Below are positions 57,034 through 64,000 of a stretch of DNA of 64,000 nt, in pieces. The stretch is from Polynucleobacter sp. MWH-Jannik1A5 (GTDB lineage Bacteria > Pseudomonadota > Gammaproteobacteria > Burkholderiales > Burkholderiaceae). Position 1 is the stretch's first letter. The number at the start of each line of letters is the position of its first letter. The stretch spans positions 945,376 to 1,009,375 of the forward strand of contig NZ_JACVPQ010000001.1 in the NCBI RefSeq assembly GCF_018881795.1. The letters are read 5' to 3'. The position numbers and the translations under genes were made by a program. The notes beneath the pieces were generated by a model, which saw nothing but the letters and a program-made list of their open reading frames with translations, was not told the DNA's origin and did not search any database.

Positions 57034-58264
57034 CAGATGCCTTTTGGATTGCTGCTTGTTCTATGGTCTTCAAAGTGGTGATTAGCTGACGTAAATCTGC
57101 TTCGCTATGATTGGCAGAAAAGGTAATCCGTAATCTTGCACTTCCAATAGGAACGGTGGGCGGGCGAATGGCCGGAATCCAGTAACCTGCTTCATCTAAT
57201 AATTTGGCGGCTAATAAAGCATTAGCGTTACTGCCCAAAATGACAGGCTGAATGGCAGTGCAAGAGGAGACTTTTTCCCATTGAGAAAAATGCATTTCAT
57301 CTTGCCAAATACGAATGAGTTGATTCAGTTGGGCGCGGCGATTGGCCCCTTCATCCCCCTCAATAATGTCTAAACTCTTTGTGAGTGTGTGCGCTATTGC
57401 TGGTGGCGTAGCAGTACTGTAAATAAACGGACGGCCTTTTTGAATTAGCCATTCAATCAAGGTTTCGTGTGCACAAACAAAGGCGCCACTAACACCAGCA
57501 GCCTTGCCAAGGGTGCCGATATAAACAATGCGTTCTGAGCAGATATTTTCCTGCTCCAAAATGCCATGCCCTTGTTTTCCGAGCACGCCAAAGCCGTGCG
57601 CGTCATCTACCAATAGGAGCGCATCATGTTGCTCTGCGAGCTCCAATAGTTTCTTCACGGGAGCGAGGTCGCCATCCATGCTAAAGACGCCATCGGTAAC
57701 GATCATCTTGAGATCACTTTGATCCGCCTTTAGTAATTCGCTTAAAGTATTTACTTCCTCATGATCAAATAAGCTCACGCGTGCATTTGACTGTGCGCTT
57801 GCGAGACGAACACCATCAATTAGTGAAGCATGATTTAGCTTTGCAGAGTAAATGCTGATAGACCCTTGTGGTGCAAGCCTTGCAAAGGCTGTAATAGCTG
57901 TCAGGTTAGTAAGATAGCCGGTGCTAAAAAAGAGCGCGCGTGCATCTGGGATATGTTGCTTTTGGAAAGCAGCTAACTTGGCTTCAAGAATCTCATGAGC
58001 AACACTGTGACCGCTAATGAGATGGGAAGCGCCACTACCAACACCATATATCTTGGCACCTTCTGCAATGGCTTGAATTAAATCGGGATGGTTTGCGAGC
58101 CCTAGATAGTCATTGCTACAGAAGGCTTTTAACTCACGCCCATTAACTACGGCTTTGGTGTCGCATGGGGATTGAGTCGCTTTGAGTTTTCGCTTGAGTA
58201 GTTGCAGATCTAAATCCGCAATTTGATCTTGAGCTAAACGAAGGGCACTAAATGAGTTCGTCAT
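57026..58264 (-). CDS. bioF: 8-amino-7-oxononanoate synthase
   Basis: BioF joins pimeloyl-ACP or -CoA with alanine in a PLP reaction. FCSNDYLGLANHP and GSGASHLISGHS are N-terminal signatures, LLVDDAHGFGVLG is the PLP-ring Asp/His region and YIGTLGKAAGVSGAF holds the PLP-binding Lys. Length 412 is slightly long. Its ATG overlaps the bioA stop by 4 bases. Confidence 0.95.
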   Translation of the reverse strand: MTNSFSALRLAQDQIADLDLQLLKRKLKATQSPCDTKAVVNGRELKAFCSNDYLGLANHPDLIQAIAEGAKIYGVGSGASHLISGHSVAHEILEAKLAAFQKQHIPDARALFFSTGYLTNLTAITAFARLAPQGSISIYSAKLNHASLIDGVRLASAQSNARVSLFDHEEVNTLSELLKADQSDLKMIVTDGVFSMDGDLAPVKKLLELAEQHDALLLVDDAHGFGVLGKQGHGILEQENICSERIVYIGTLGKAAGVSGAFVCAHETLIEWLIQKGRPFIYSTATPPAIAHTLTKSLDIIEGDEGANRRAQLNQLIRIWQDEMHFSQWEKVSSCTAIQPVILGSNANALLAAKLLDEAGYWIPAIRPPTVPIGSARLRITFSANHSEADLRQLITTLKTIEQAAIQKASDE

Positions 58265-59607
58265 GCTAATGCCTTTTCTAGAGCAAGCTTTACTGCGCTA
58301 CCCAATTGCATCGCTTCTTCGGATGACAAAATATATGGGGGCATCACATAAATCGTGTTGCCGATAGGTCTAATTAATATTCCCTTTTCTAAACTATGAG
58401 CAAACATAATTCGTGCAAAAGTTTTTGCGTCCTTAAGACAGTCATTTTTAATATCGAATGCCAAAATCATTCCCTGCTGCCGCCAATGCTCGATACGTTC
58501 ATCGGTCTTTGCCCACGCAAAAGCTTTAGCTAAATCTTTTGAGCGCTCAATATTTTTTTCCAATACATTTTCAGCTTCAAAAATCTCAAGGCAAGCCAGA
58601 GCAGCAGCGCATGCTAGTGGATTGCCGGTATATGAGTGGGAGTGTAAAAACCCTTGCGATGTTTGGTCACCATAAAATGCTTGGTAAATCTGCTTGGTAG
58701 TAAGGCATAGAGATAGTGGCAAGTAACCGCCACTAATTCCCTTGGAAAGGGTTAAGAAGTCTGGCCAGATACCAGCATGTTCACAGGCGAAAAACTTACC
58801 GCTCCGCCCACAGCCAACGGCAATCTCATCTGCAATCAGATGCACTTCATAGCGATTGCATAGCTCTCTGACTAGGCACAGATATTCGGGAGAGTGCATA
58901 GCCATTTGTCCGGCGCATTGCACTAAGGGTTCGACAATAAAGGCGGCTATCTGTTGATGCTCTTTTGCAAATAACTCTTCAAGCTGTTTGGCTGCGTGTT
59001 TTGCCACATCTTCTGCGGTCTCACCAACTTTTGCTTTGCGTGCATCGGGGGAGGTGACTGTGTAGACATCTTGAAGCAGCGACCCGTAAGCTTCTCTGAA
59101 AATGGCTACGTCAGTTACCGCTAATGCACCTAGCGTTTCTCCGTGATAACCATTCTCTACACAAACAAACTTTTTCTTTTGTGGTTTGCCATTGAGTTGC
59201 CAATAGTGATGACTCATCTTCAGCGCAATCTCCACAGCAGAAGCGCCATCAGATGCGTAAAAGACGTGGCCTAAATGATGATTGGTAAGTGCCGACAGTT
59301 TTTCGGATAACTCCACTACTGGTGGATGCGTGAATCCTGCGAGCATCACATGCTCAATTTTTTCTAGCTGCTCTGTAATTGCTTGATTGATACGTGGATT
59401 GGAGTGGCCAAATAAATTGGTCCACCAAGAGCTAATAGCGTCGAGCAGGGCATTGCCGTTTTCGTCATATAACCAAGCGCCCTTACCTTTTGTAATGGCA
59501 ACCAGCGGAAATGACTCATGCTGTTTCATCTGAGTGCATGGGTGCCAAACTGCGGCTAGGCTGCGGTCAACAAGGGGAGCTTGATTTAAGTCGGAAATAA
59601 CCTTCAT
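58261..59607 (-). CDS. bioA: Adenosylmethionine-8-amino-7-oxononanoate aminotransferase
   Basis: BioA transfers the amino group from SAM to KAPA, giving DAPA. AVWHPCTQMKQHESFPLV is the BioA-specific N-terminus, DAISSWWTNLFGHSNPRI follows, LIADEIAVGCGRSGKFFACEHA is the PLP Asp region and FLTLSKGISGGYLPLS has the PLP Lys. Length 448. It heads the bioA-F-D run, divergent from bioB across an 89-base gap that should hold both promoters. Confidence 0.95.
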   Translation of the reverse strand: MKVISDLNQAPLVDRSLAAVWHPCTQMKQHESFPLVAITKGKGAWLYDENGNALLDAISSWWTNLFGHSNPRINQAITEQLEKIEHVMLAGFTHPPVVELSEKLSALTNHHLGHVFYASDGASAVEIALKMSHHYWQLNGKPQKKKFVCVENGYHGETLGALAVTDVAIFREAYGSLLQDVYTVTSPDARKAKVGETAEDVAKHAAKQLEELFAKEHQQIAAFIVEPLVQCAGQMAMHSPEYLCLVRELCNRYEVHLIADEIAVGCGRSGKFFACEHAGIWPDFLTLSKGISGGYLPLSLCLTTKQIYQAFYGDQTSQGFLHSHSYTGNPLACAAALACLEIFEAENVLEKNIERSKDLAKAFAWAKTDERIEHWRQQGMILAFDIKNDCLKDAKTFARIMFAHSLEKGILIRPIGNTIYVMPPYILSSEEAMQLGSAVKLALEKALA

Positions 59608-59696
59608 GTTTGATATTTGACCACTAGTTTTCCCAATTTCAGGCCTGTATCTGTTATGTTTATGCCTTGAATCTACCTAATTTCTGGAATTTGCCC

Positions 59697-60746
59697 ATGC
59701 AGGACACTCAAACCGTTGAAAAACCTTTAACCCAGTTCAAATCGAAGGCTGAATTGCACCAGGGTGCAAATGCAGAGATCGTGGCAGCTGGAGAGTGGTC
59801 CGTGCCTCAAATTGAGGCCTTATTTGCGCTTCCCTTTAATGAATTGATGCTTAAGGCCCAAGAGACTCATAAGGCTTATTTCCCTGAGGCTGATGTGGAA
59901 TTAGCCACCTTGTTGTCAATCAAGACAGGTGGTTGTCCTGAGGATTGCGGCTATTGCCCTCAAGCTGCGCGTTATGACACCGACGTTAAGGCCGAGAAGT
60001 TGATGGGCTTGGACGAGGTTTTAGAGGCTGCCAAAGCAGCTAAAGCGGCTGGCTCTAACCGTTTCTGTATGGGTGCTGCTTGGCGCGAACCTAAAGACCG
60101 CGATATCGAAAAAGTCACTGCCATGATCAAGGGCGTAAAGGCCTTAGGACTTGAAACCTGCGCCACCTTGGGCATGCTGGAGGCCGATCAAGCTCAGGCG
60201 CTTCAAGAGGCTGGTTTGGACTTCTACAACCATAATCTAGATACCAGTGAAGACTTTTACCGCTCAGTAATTTCTACTCGGGGCTACCAGGATCGTTTAG
60301 ATACGATTTCAAACGTCCGTGCTGCTGGTATGTCAGTGTGTTGTGGCGGCATCGTGGGTATGGGTGAGTCTAGAGAGCAGCGTGCCGCCTTTCTGGCGCG
60401 CTTAGCCAATCTGAGTCCATATCCAGAATCGGTGCCTATTAATCATTTGGTACCAGTTGCTGGCACTCCTTTGGCAGACCAAAAGCCCTTAGATCCACTC
60501 GAGTTTGTGAGAACCATTGCAGTTGCAAGAATCACCATGCCTAAAGCCCGTGTACGCCTTTCAGCAGGCCGTCAGGAGCTGGGCAGAGCTGTTCAGGCCA
60601 TGTGCTTCTTGGCTGGCGCTAATTCGATTTTCTATGGTGAGCAATTACTCACTACTGGCAATCCAGAAGCCGAACAAGACCGTGAGCTCTTGGCTGAGTT
60701 GGGTCTAAAGACTAAGCAAAGCAGTAAAGCAGAGGTTTTGATCTAA
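59697..60746 (+). CDS. bioB: Biotin synthase
   Basis: BioB is a radical-SAM enzyme that inserts sulfur into dethiobiotin. The 4Fe-4S Cys cluster CPEDCGYC is at residues 80-87 from the chosen start; [12 protein letters not shown] and GGIVGMGES are further signatures, and [10 protein letters not shown] carries the Arg ligand of the 2Fe-2S cluster. ATG 59697 (MQDTQTVEK) is preferred over TTG 59667. Divergent from bioA; coq7 follows after 12 bases. Confidence 0.95.
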   Translation: MQDTQTVEKPLTQFKSKAELHQGANAEIVAAGEWSVPQIEALFALPFNELMLKAQETHKAYFPEADVELATLLSIKTGGCPEDCGYCPQAARYDTDVKAEKLMGLDEVLEAAKAAKAAGSNRFCMGAAWREPKDRDIEKVTAMIKGVKALGLETCATLGMLEADQAQALQEAGLDFYNHNLDTSEDFYRSVISTRGYQDRLDTISNVRAAGMSVCCGGIVGMGESREQRAAFLARLANLSPYPESVPINHLVPVAGTPLADQKPLDPLEFVRTIAVARITMPKARVRLSAGRQELGRAVQAMCFLAGANSIFYGEQLLTTGNPEAEQDRELLAELGLKTKQSSKAEVLI

Positions 60747-60758
60747 CTTTTCTCCAGA

Positions 60759-61388
60759 ATGTCCCCAATAGATCGTCTTATTCTGGAGTTTGACACCGCC
60801 CTTCGGTCGGTTGTTGGGGGCGCTAATGCTCAAAGGCCTATTCCAGGGTCAAATTTAGCGAGTAACTCAGGGTTAGATGCCGCTGAACGAAAACATGCTG
60901 CAGGTCTCATGCGAGTAAATCACGTTGGCGAAGTTTGTGCTCAAGCGCTATATCAATCACAAAAATTAGTTGCACGAAATCCAGAAATTCAGGAGATGCT
61001 GAATCACTCAGGTCAAGAAGAGATGGATCATCTTGCGTGGTGTGAAACTCGCCTCCAAGAACTTGGTTCGCATACGAGTTATCTTAACCCGTTGTGGTAT
61101 GCAGGATCCTTTGCAATCGGCATGGCAGCAGGCTTAGCGGGCGATAAGTGGAGCTTAGGTTTTGTGGCTGAAACAGAAAAACAAGTTGAGAATCACTTAG
61201 AAAGTCATCTCCAAAAATTGCCAAAAGAGGATCAACGCTCACGCGCAATTGTTGATCAAATGCGCGTTGATGAAATTGCTCACGGACAAGCTGCAAAAAA
61301 TGCAGGCGGTGCACATTTGCCAGAACCCATTCAGAAAATAATGCAGGCAATGTCCAAGGTAATGACTACTACTGCTTACAAAATTTAA
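60759..61388 (+). CDS. coq7: Demethoxyubiquinone hydroxylase, Coq7 type
   Basis: Coq7 is a di-iron monooxygenase for the C6 hydroxylation in ubiquinone synthesis. Iron ligands are visible as the ExxH pairs: [38 protein letters not shown] and [12 protein letters not shown]. Length 209 is typical of the betaproteobacterial form. It follows bioB by 12 bases, so cotranscription is possible. Confidence 0.94.
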   Translation: MSPIDRLILEFDTALRSVVGGANAQRPIPGSNLASNSGLDAAERKHAAGLMRVNHVGEVCAQALYQSQKLVARNPEIQEMLNHSGQEEMDHLAWCETRLQELGSHTSYLNPLWYAGSFAIGMAAGLAGDKWSLGFVAETEKQVENHLESHLQKLPKEDQRSRAIVDQMRVDEIAHGQAAKNAGGAHLPEPIQKIMQAMSKVMTTTAYKI

Positions 61389-61632
61389 AACTGAAATACG
61401 ATTTAATTCGCAAAATCTATTTCTGATTAACTTTGATATATTTTTTCGCCTATTACTGTTTTTAAATACAGTATATTTAGGGATTATCTAGCCCAATAGC
61501 TAAGATCTATTCTTAAGTATATTTTCCAAGCCATTGTTTCAAGTAGCTATTTTACTAACACCATTTTCTGAACACACGACGCTAAGTGTTTGTAAACACT
61601 AGAGAAATTCCTAAAAAAACTCCCAAAAACAC
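61389..61632. other. AT-rich gap upstream of the dcw cluster
   Basis: About 240 bases without a convincing frame. It contains an AGTGTTT/AAACACT inverted repeat at 61585-61600 and an ACTG...CAGT inverted repeat inside a T/A-rich run near 61457-61475. Neither is followed by a T-run. No tRNA or coding sequence was recognised. Confidence 0.6.
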
Positions 61633-61661
61633 TTGACCCTCTTAGTGCGATCCTCTAAAGT
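61633..61661 (+). promoter_or_regulatory. Sigma70 promoter of the mraZ operon
   Basis: TTGACC at 61633-61638 and TAAAGT at 61656-61661 are exactly 17 bases apart. The start of transcription would fall near 61668, inside the MraZ boxes, so MraZ binding would block initiation. Confidence 0.75.
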
Positions 61662-61685
61662 GGGAGGAAGTGTGAAAAAGTGGGG
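61661..61685 (+). promoter_or_regulatory. MraZ operator (three TGGGN-type boxes)
   Basis: TGGGA at 61661, TGTGA at 61671 and TGGGG at 61681 are 10 bases apart, matching the TGGGN-N5-TGGGN repeat array known as the MraZ binding site in E. coli; the middle box has one change. The array ends 3 bases before the mraZ ATG and overlaps the -10 end. Confidence 0.8.
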
Positions 61686-61688
61686 TAA

Positions 61689-62120
61689 ATGGTGTTTCAA
61701 GGTGCGTCAGCTCTCAATTTAGATGCAAAAGGCCGCATGTCTGTGCCGGCAAAGCATCGCGACGCCTTGTTGGTACAAGGCGAGGGCCGAATCACGCTCA
61801 CAAAACACCCCGATGGCTGCCTACTTCTCTTCCCAAGGCCTGAGTGGGAAACCTTCAGAGCGAGAGTTGCGCAATTGCCAATGGATGCTCACTGGTGGCG
61901 TCGCATCTTCTTGGGTAATGCAGCAGAAATGGATTTGGATAGCGCTGGTCGCGTGTTGGTTAGCCCTGAATTGCGCGCAGCAGCTGGAATAGAAAAAGAA
62001 GTGATATTGCTTGGCATGGGAAGTCACTTGGAATTGTGGGACGCAGCTACATACGCTGCAAAAGAACAGGCTGCGATTGCGCAAGGCATGCCTGAAGCAC
62101 TCAAGCAATTTAATTTTTGA
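61689..62120 (+). CDS. mraZ: Transcriptional regulator MraZ
   Basis: MraZ is an AbrB-like repressor of the division and cell-wall cluster, including its own gene. Both swapped-hairpin halves are present: [18 protein letters not shown] and [36 protein letters not shown], the DxxGR motifs being the DNA contacts. Length 143 is standard. The operator lies directly upstream. rsmH follows after 12 bases. Confidence 0.96.
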   Translation: MVFQGASALNLDAKGRMSVPAKHRDALLVQGEGRITLTKHPDGCLLLFPRPEWETFRARVAQLPMDAHWWRRIFLGNAAEMDLDSAGRVLVSPELRAAAGIEKEVILLGMGSHLELWDAATYAAKEQAAIAQGMPEALKQFNF

Positions 62121-62132
62121 TGACAGGGTGCT

Positions 62133-63083
62133 ATGAACATAACTCATCGCCCAGTGTTACTGGCCGAGGCGGTGACGGCGCTAGTTGGTGGCCCACTGAT
62201 TCAAAATCAAAATTCAGCAAAACAAATTCTGGTAATCGATGGAACCTTTGGGCGTGGCGGTCATACTCAAGCGCTGCTCAAAGAATTGAATCCATCAGCA
62301 CGCATGATTTCCTTCGACAAGGATCTGGATGCGATCGCAGTAGCACAACAAATCAACGATCCGCGCTTGAAAATTGTTCACGACAGTTTTGCGCAAATGG
62401 ATCAGTACGCAGAAACAGAATCGGTCGATGGAATTTTGTTGGATTTAGGAATCAGCTCGCCGCAAGTGGACGAAGCACATCGGGGATTTTCATTTCGTCG
62501 CGAAGGTCCGCTCGATATGCGCATGAATACCGATCATGGTTTGACGGCAGCAGAGTGGTTGGCGCAAGCACCGGTGGAGGAAATCACGCACGTGATTAAG
62601 ACTTACGGAGAAGAGCGTTTTGCATTTCAGATTGCCAAAGCCATAGTGGCCAAGCGTGAAGAGGGTTTGTCCCCAAAAACAACAACAGCGTTGGCTAGTC
62701 TAGTTGCTAGCGTTGTCCGCACGCGTGAAGCAGGTCAAGATCCTGCTACTAGAACTTTTCAAGCCTTGCGTATTTTTATTAACCGAGAGTTAGAGGATTT
62801 AGAGCTTGGTTTAAAGGCGGCTTTGAAATTATTAAAGCCTGGCGCCAGACTAGCGGTGATTAGTTTTCACTCTCTTGAAGATCGAATTGTGAAGCAGTTT
62901 ATGCAGGCACATGCAAAAGTGGAAGTCCCACGTGGCCTACCTGTGCGTGATAGAGATCTGCCGCAAAGCGTACTGGAAATTATTGGTCGTGTTAAGCCAA
63001 GTGATGCTGAGGTTTCTGAGAATCCGCGTGCACGTTCAGCAATTATGCGTGTTGCTGAAAAGCGCATGGGAGTAGTTGCATGA
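62133..63083 (+). CDS. rsmH: 16S rRNA m4C1402 methyltransferase
   Basis: RsmH methylates N4 of C1402 in the ribosomal P-site. [10 protein letters not shown] is the N-terminal signature, [14 protein letters not shown] the SAM-binding loop, [33 protein letters not shown] the core, and [13 protein letters not shown] a late motif. Length 316 is standard. It overlaps ftsL by 4 bases. Confidence 0.96.
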   Translation: MNITHRPVLLAEAVTALVGGPLIQNQNSAKQILVIDGTFGRGGHTQALLKELNPSARMISFDKDLDAIAVAQQINDPRLKIVHDSFAQMDQYAETESVDGILLDLGISSPQVDEAHRGFSFRREGPLDMRMNTDHGLTAAEWLAQAPVEEITHVIKTYGEERFAFQIAKAIVAKREEGLSPKTTTALASLVASVVRTREAGQDPATRTFQALRIFINRELEDLELGLKAALKLLKPGARLAVISFHSLEDRIVKQFMQAHAKVEVPRGLPVRDRDLPQSVLEIIGRVKPSDAEVSENPRARSAIMRVAEKRMGVVA

Positions 63084-63346
63084 ATCGTGCGACATTGACC
63101 TTGCTCGCATTGTTATTAATTTGTGCTCTATCCTTAGTAGCCGCGCAGCAGCGTGCGCGTAAGTTATTTATTCTGCAGGAACGTGCGCAAATTGAAGAGC
63201 GCAAGTTAAATCAAGAATGGTTACGTCTTGAATATGAGCAACGTAATCTTTCGAAGTCTGCGCGTATTCGTGATGTTGCGCGTAATCAATTGCGCATGTC
63301 CCCAATTTCTCCTGAACGTACTTTGTATCTGAGGGAGGCTAAATGA
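63080..63346 (+). CDS. ftsL: Cell division protein FtsL
   Basis: FtsL is a bitopic division protein that joins FtsB and FtsQ at the septum and activates FtsWI. The 88-residue protein has a short N-terminus, a membrane helix ([19 protein letters not shown]) and a periplasmic coiled coil ([22 protein letters not shown]). Identification uses position and shape, since sequence conservation is low. It overlaps rsmH by 4 and ftsI by 4 bases. Confidence 0.93.
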   Translation: MNRATLTLLALLLICALSLVAAQQRARKLFILQERAQIEERKLNQEWLRLEYEQRNLSKSARIRDVARNQLRMSPISPERTLYLREAK

Positions 63347-64000
63347 GGCCGGTCGGTTTTTCTACTACGCCTAATTTAGTGTTGCGTCTGCCAATGTGGC
63401 GGTCGCGTTTAATGCTATTCCTCTTATTCTTTGTTTTCATGATGCTATTACTGCGCGCATTTTGGATTCAGGGTCCAGGCAATGCGTTCTATGAGGCAAA
63501 AGGTGTACGAGGTACTCAGCGCGAGTTAGAGCTACCTGCGAGTCGTGGAAAAATTTTGGATCGTAATGGCCAGGTGATTGCAACCAGCTTGGAGGCTAAG
63601 TCGGTTATTGCCTATAACGATACAGTTCCTGATGATTTGGCCGCTGACAAAGTACAAAAGTTAGCTAGCCTTTTGCAGATCAGTGAAGCAGAGTTGCGTA
63701 AAAAATTAAAAGAAGAGCGTAAGCAGATCTTCTTAAAGCGCCAGGTTGATCCAGCAATTGCGCAACAAATTAAGCAATTAGAAATCCCAGGCATTGGTTT
63801 AAATAATGAATATCGCCGCTTCTATCCAGAGGGCGAGGCGATGGCGCACGTAGTTGGCTTTACAAATGTTAACGATAAAGGCCAAGAGGGTATGGAGCTT
63901 TCGAGAGAGAAAGATCTTGCCGGACACCCAGGGCAGAGACGTGTAGTGGTTGATCGTCTTGGGCGCGTTGTCGATGAAATGGCTATTTTGCAATTGCCAC
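63343..64000 (+). CDS. ftsI: Septal peptidoglycan transpeptidase FtsI (PBP3), 3' truncated by window edge
   Basis: FtsI crosslinks septal peptidoglycan. ATG 63343 overlaps the ftsL stop (ATGA). About 219 codons are present: a cytoplasmic N-terminus, a membrane helix (LMLFLLFFVFMMLLLRAFWIQG) and the class B PBP pedestal with ELPASRGKILDRNGQVIATS, GEAMAHVVGFTNVNDKGQEGME and RRVVVDRLGRVVDE. The transpeptidase domain with the SxxK active site lies beyond the window. Confidence 0.95.
   Translation, partial: MRPVGFSTTPNLVLRLPMWRSRLMLFLLFFVFMMLLLRAFWIQGPGNAFYEAKGVRGTQRELELPASRGKILDRNGQVIATSLEAKSVIAYNDTVPDDLAADKVQKLASLLQISEAELRKKLKEERKQIFLKRQVDPAIAQQIKQLEIPGIGLNNEYRRFYPEGEAMAHVVGFTNVNDKGQEGMELSREKDLAGHPGQRRVVVDRLGRVVDEMAILQLP

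Noticed and set aside
62117..62599. 160-codon plus-strand frame overlapping rsmH
   Set aside because: It is out of frame with the strongly conserved RsmH sequence and shows no protein features of its own.

Overview
The window reads as a chromosomal segment of a betaproteobacterium of the family Burkholderiaceae, most likely the freshwater genus Polynucleobacter. This rests on gene order (murA-his-hinT-tatABC; degS-mscL-petABC-sspAB; hemA-prfA-prmC-grxD; mraZ-rsmH-ftsL-ftsI), a Burkholderiales-type porin, moderate GC content and short intergenic gaps. The genus call is from memory of gene content, not from a database search.

Layout. (1) 1-9946: the 3' part of murA, then the histidine pathway hisG-hisD-(hisC on the opposite strand)-hisB-H-A-F-I-E, hinT and the Tat translocase tatABC. 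(2) 9943-20169: an accessory-looking block with a Sel1-repeat protein, an abundant porin, a convergent pair of TPR-glycosyltransferases and the gltIJKL glutamate/aspartate ABC transporter. (3) 20193-26023: degS-like protease, mscL, the cytochrome bc1 complex petABC, sspA, sspB and tRNA-Thr(TGT). (4) 26093-33759: a second, visibly AT-rich glycosyltransferase block directly downstream of the tRNA. Its five genes are interrupted at 28809-28992 by a decayed chimera of a phasin gene start and a tRNA-Thr 3' part. (5) 33766-47962: MFS transporter, phasin, rmuC, grxD, prmC, prfA, hemA, ung, an M61 peptidase, a DsbC-like isomerase, a UbiH-type hydroxylase, ychF and a regulator/membrane-protein pair. 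(6) 47943-61388: trpC-D-G-E with rpe, apaG, mltA, an enoyl-CoA hydratase, an M20 amidohydrolase, biotin genes bioA-F-D divergent from bioB, and coq7. (7) 61389-64000: the start of the division and cell-wall (dcw) cluster with a clear promoter and an MraZ operator, then mraZ, rsmH, ftsL and the 5' part of ftsI.

How the parts relate. Most of the window is conserved core metabolism: histidine, tryptophan and biotin synthesis, respiration, heme and ubiquinone, translation termination, division. TatABC is probably needed to export the Rieske protein PetA, which carries a twin-arginine N-terminus. The variable part is surface or protein glycosylation. There are two paralogous pairs of TPR enzymes: an O-GlcNAc-transferase-like (GT41) type at 12993 and 29088, and a TPR plus GT9-like type at 15071 and 26093. 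Around them are a GT4-like enzyme, a StrF-like GT2 protein with an apparent ATT start, and a GT4-methyltransferase fusion. The flanking tRNA-Thr, the degenerate tRNA/phasin fragment and the intact phasin gene downstream suggest that the second block was built by insertion or duplication. No integrase, transposase, CRISPR array or phage gene was seen.
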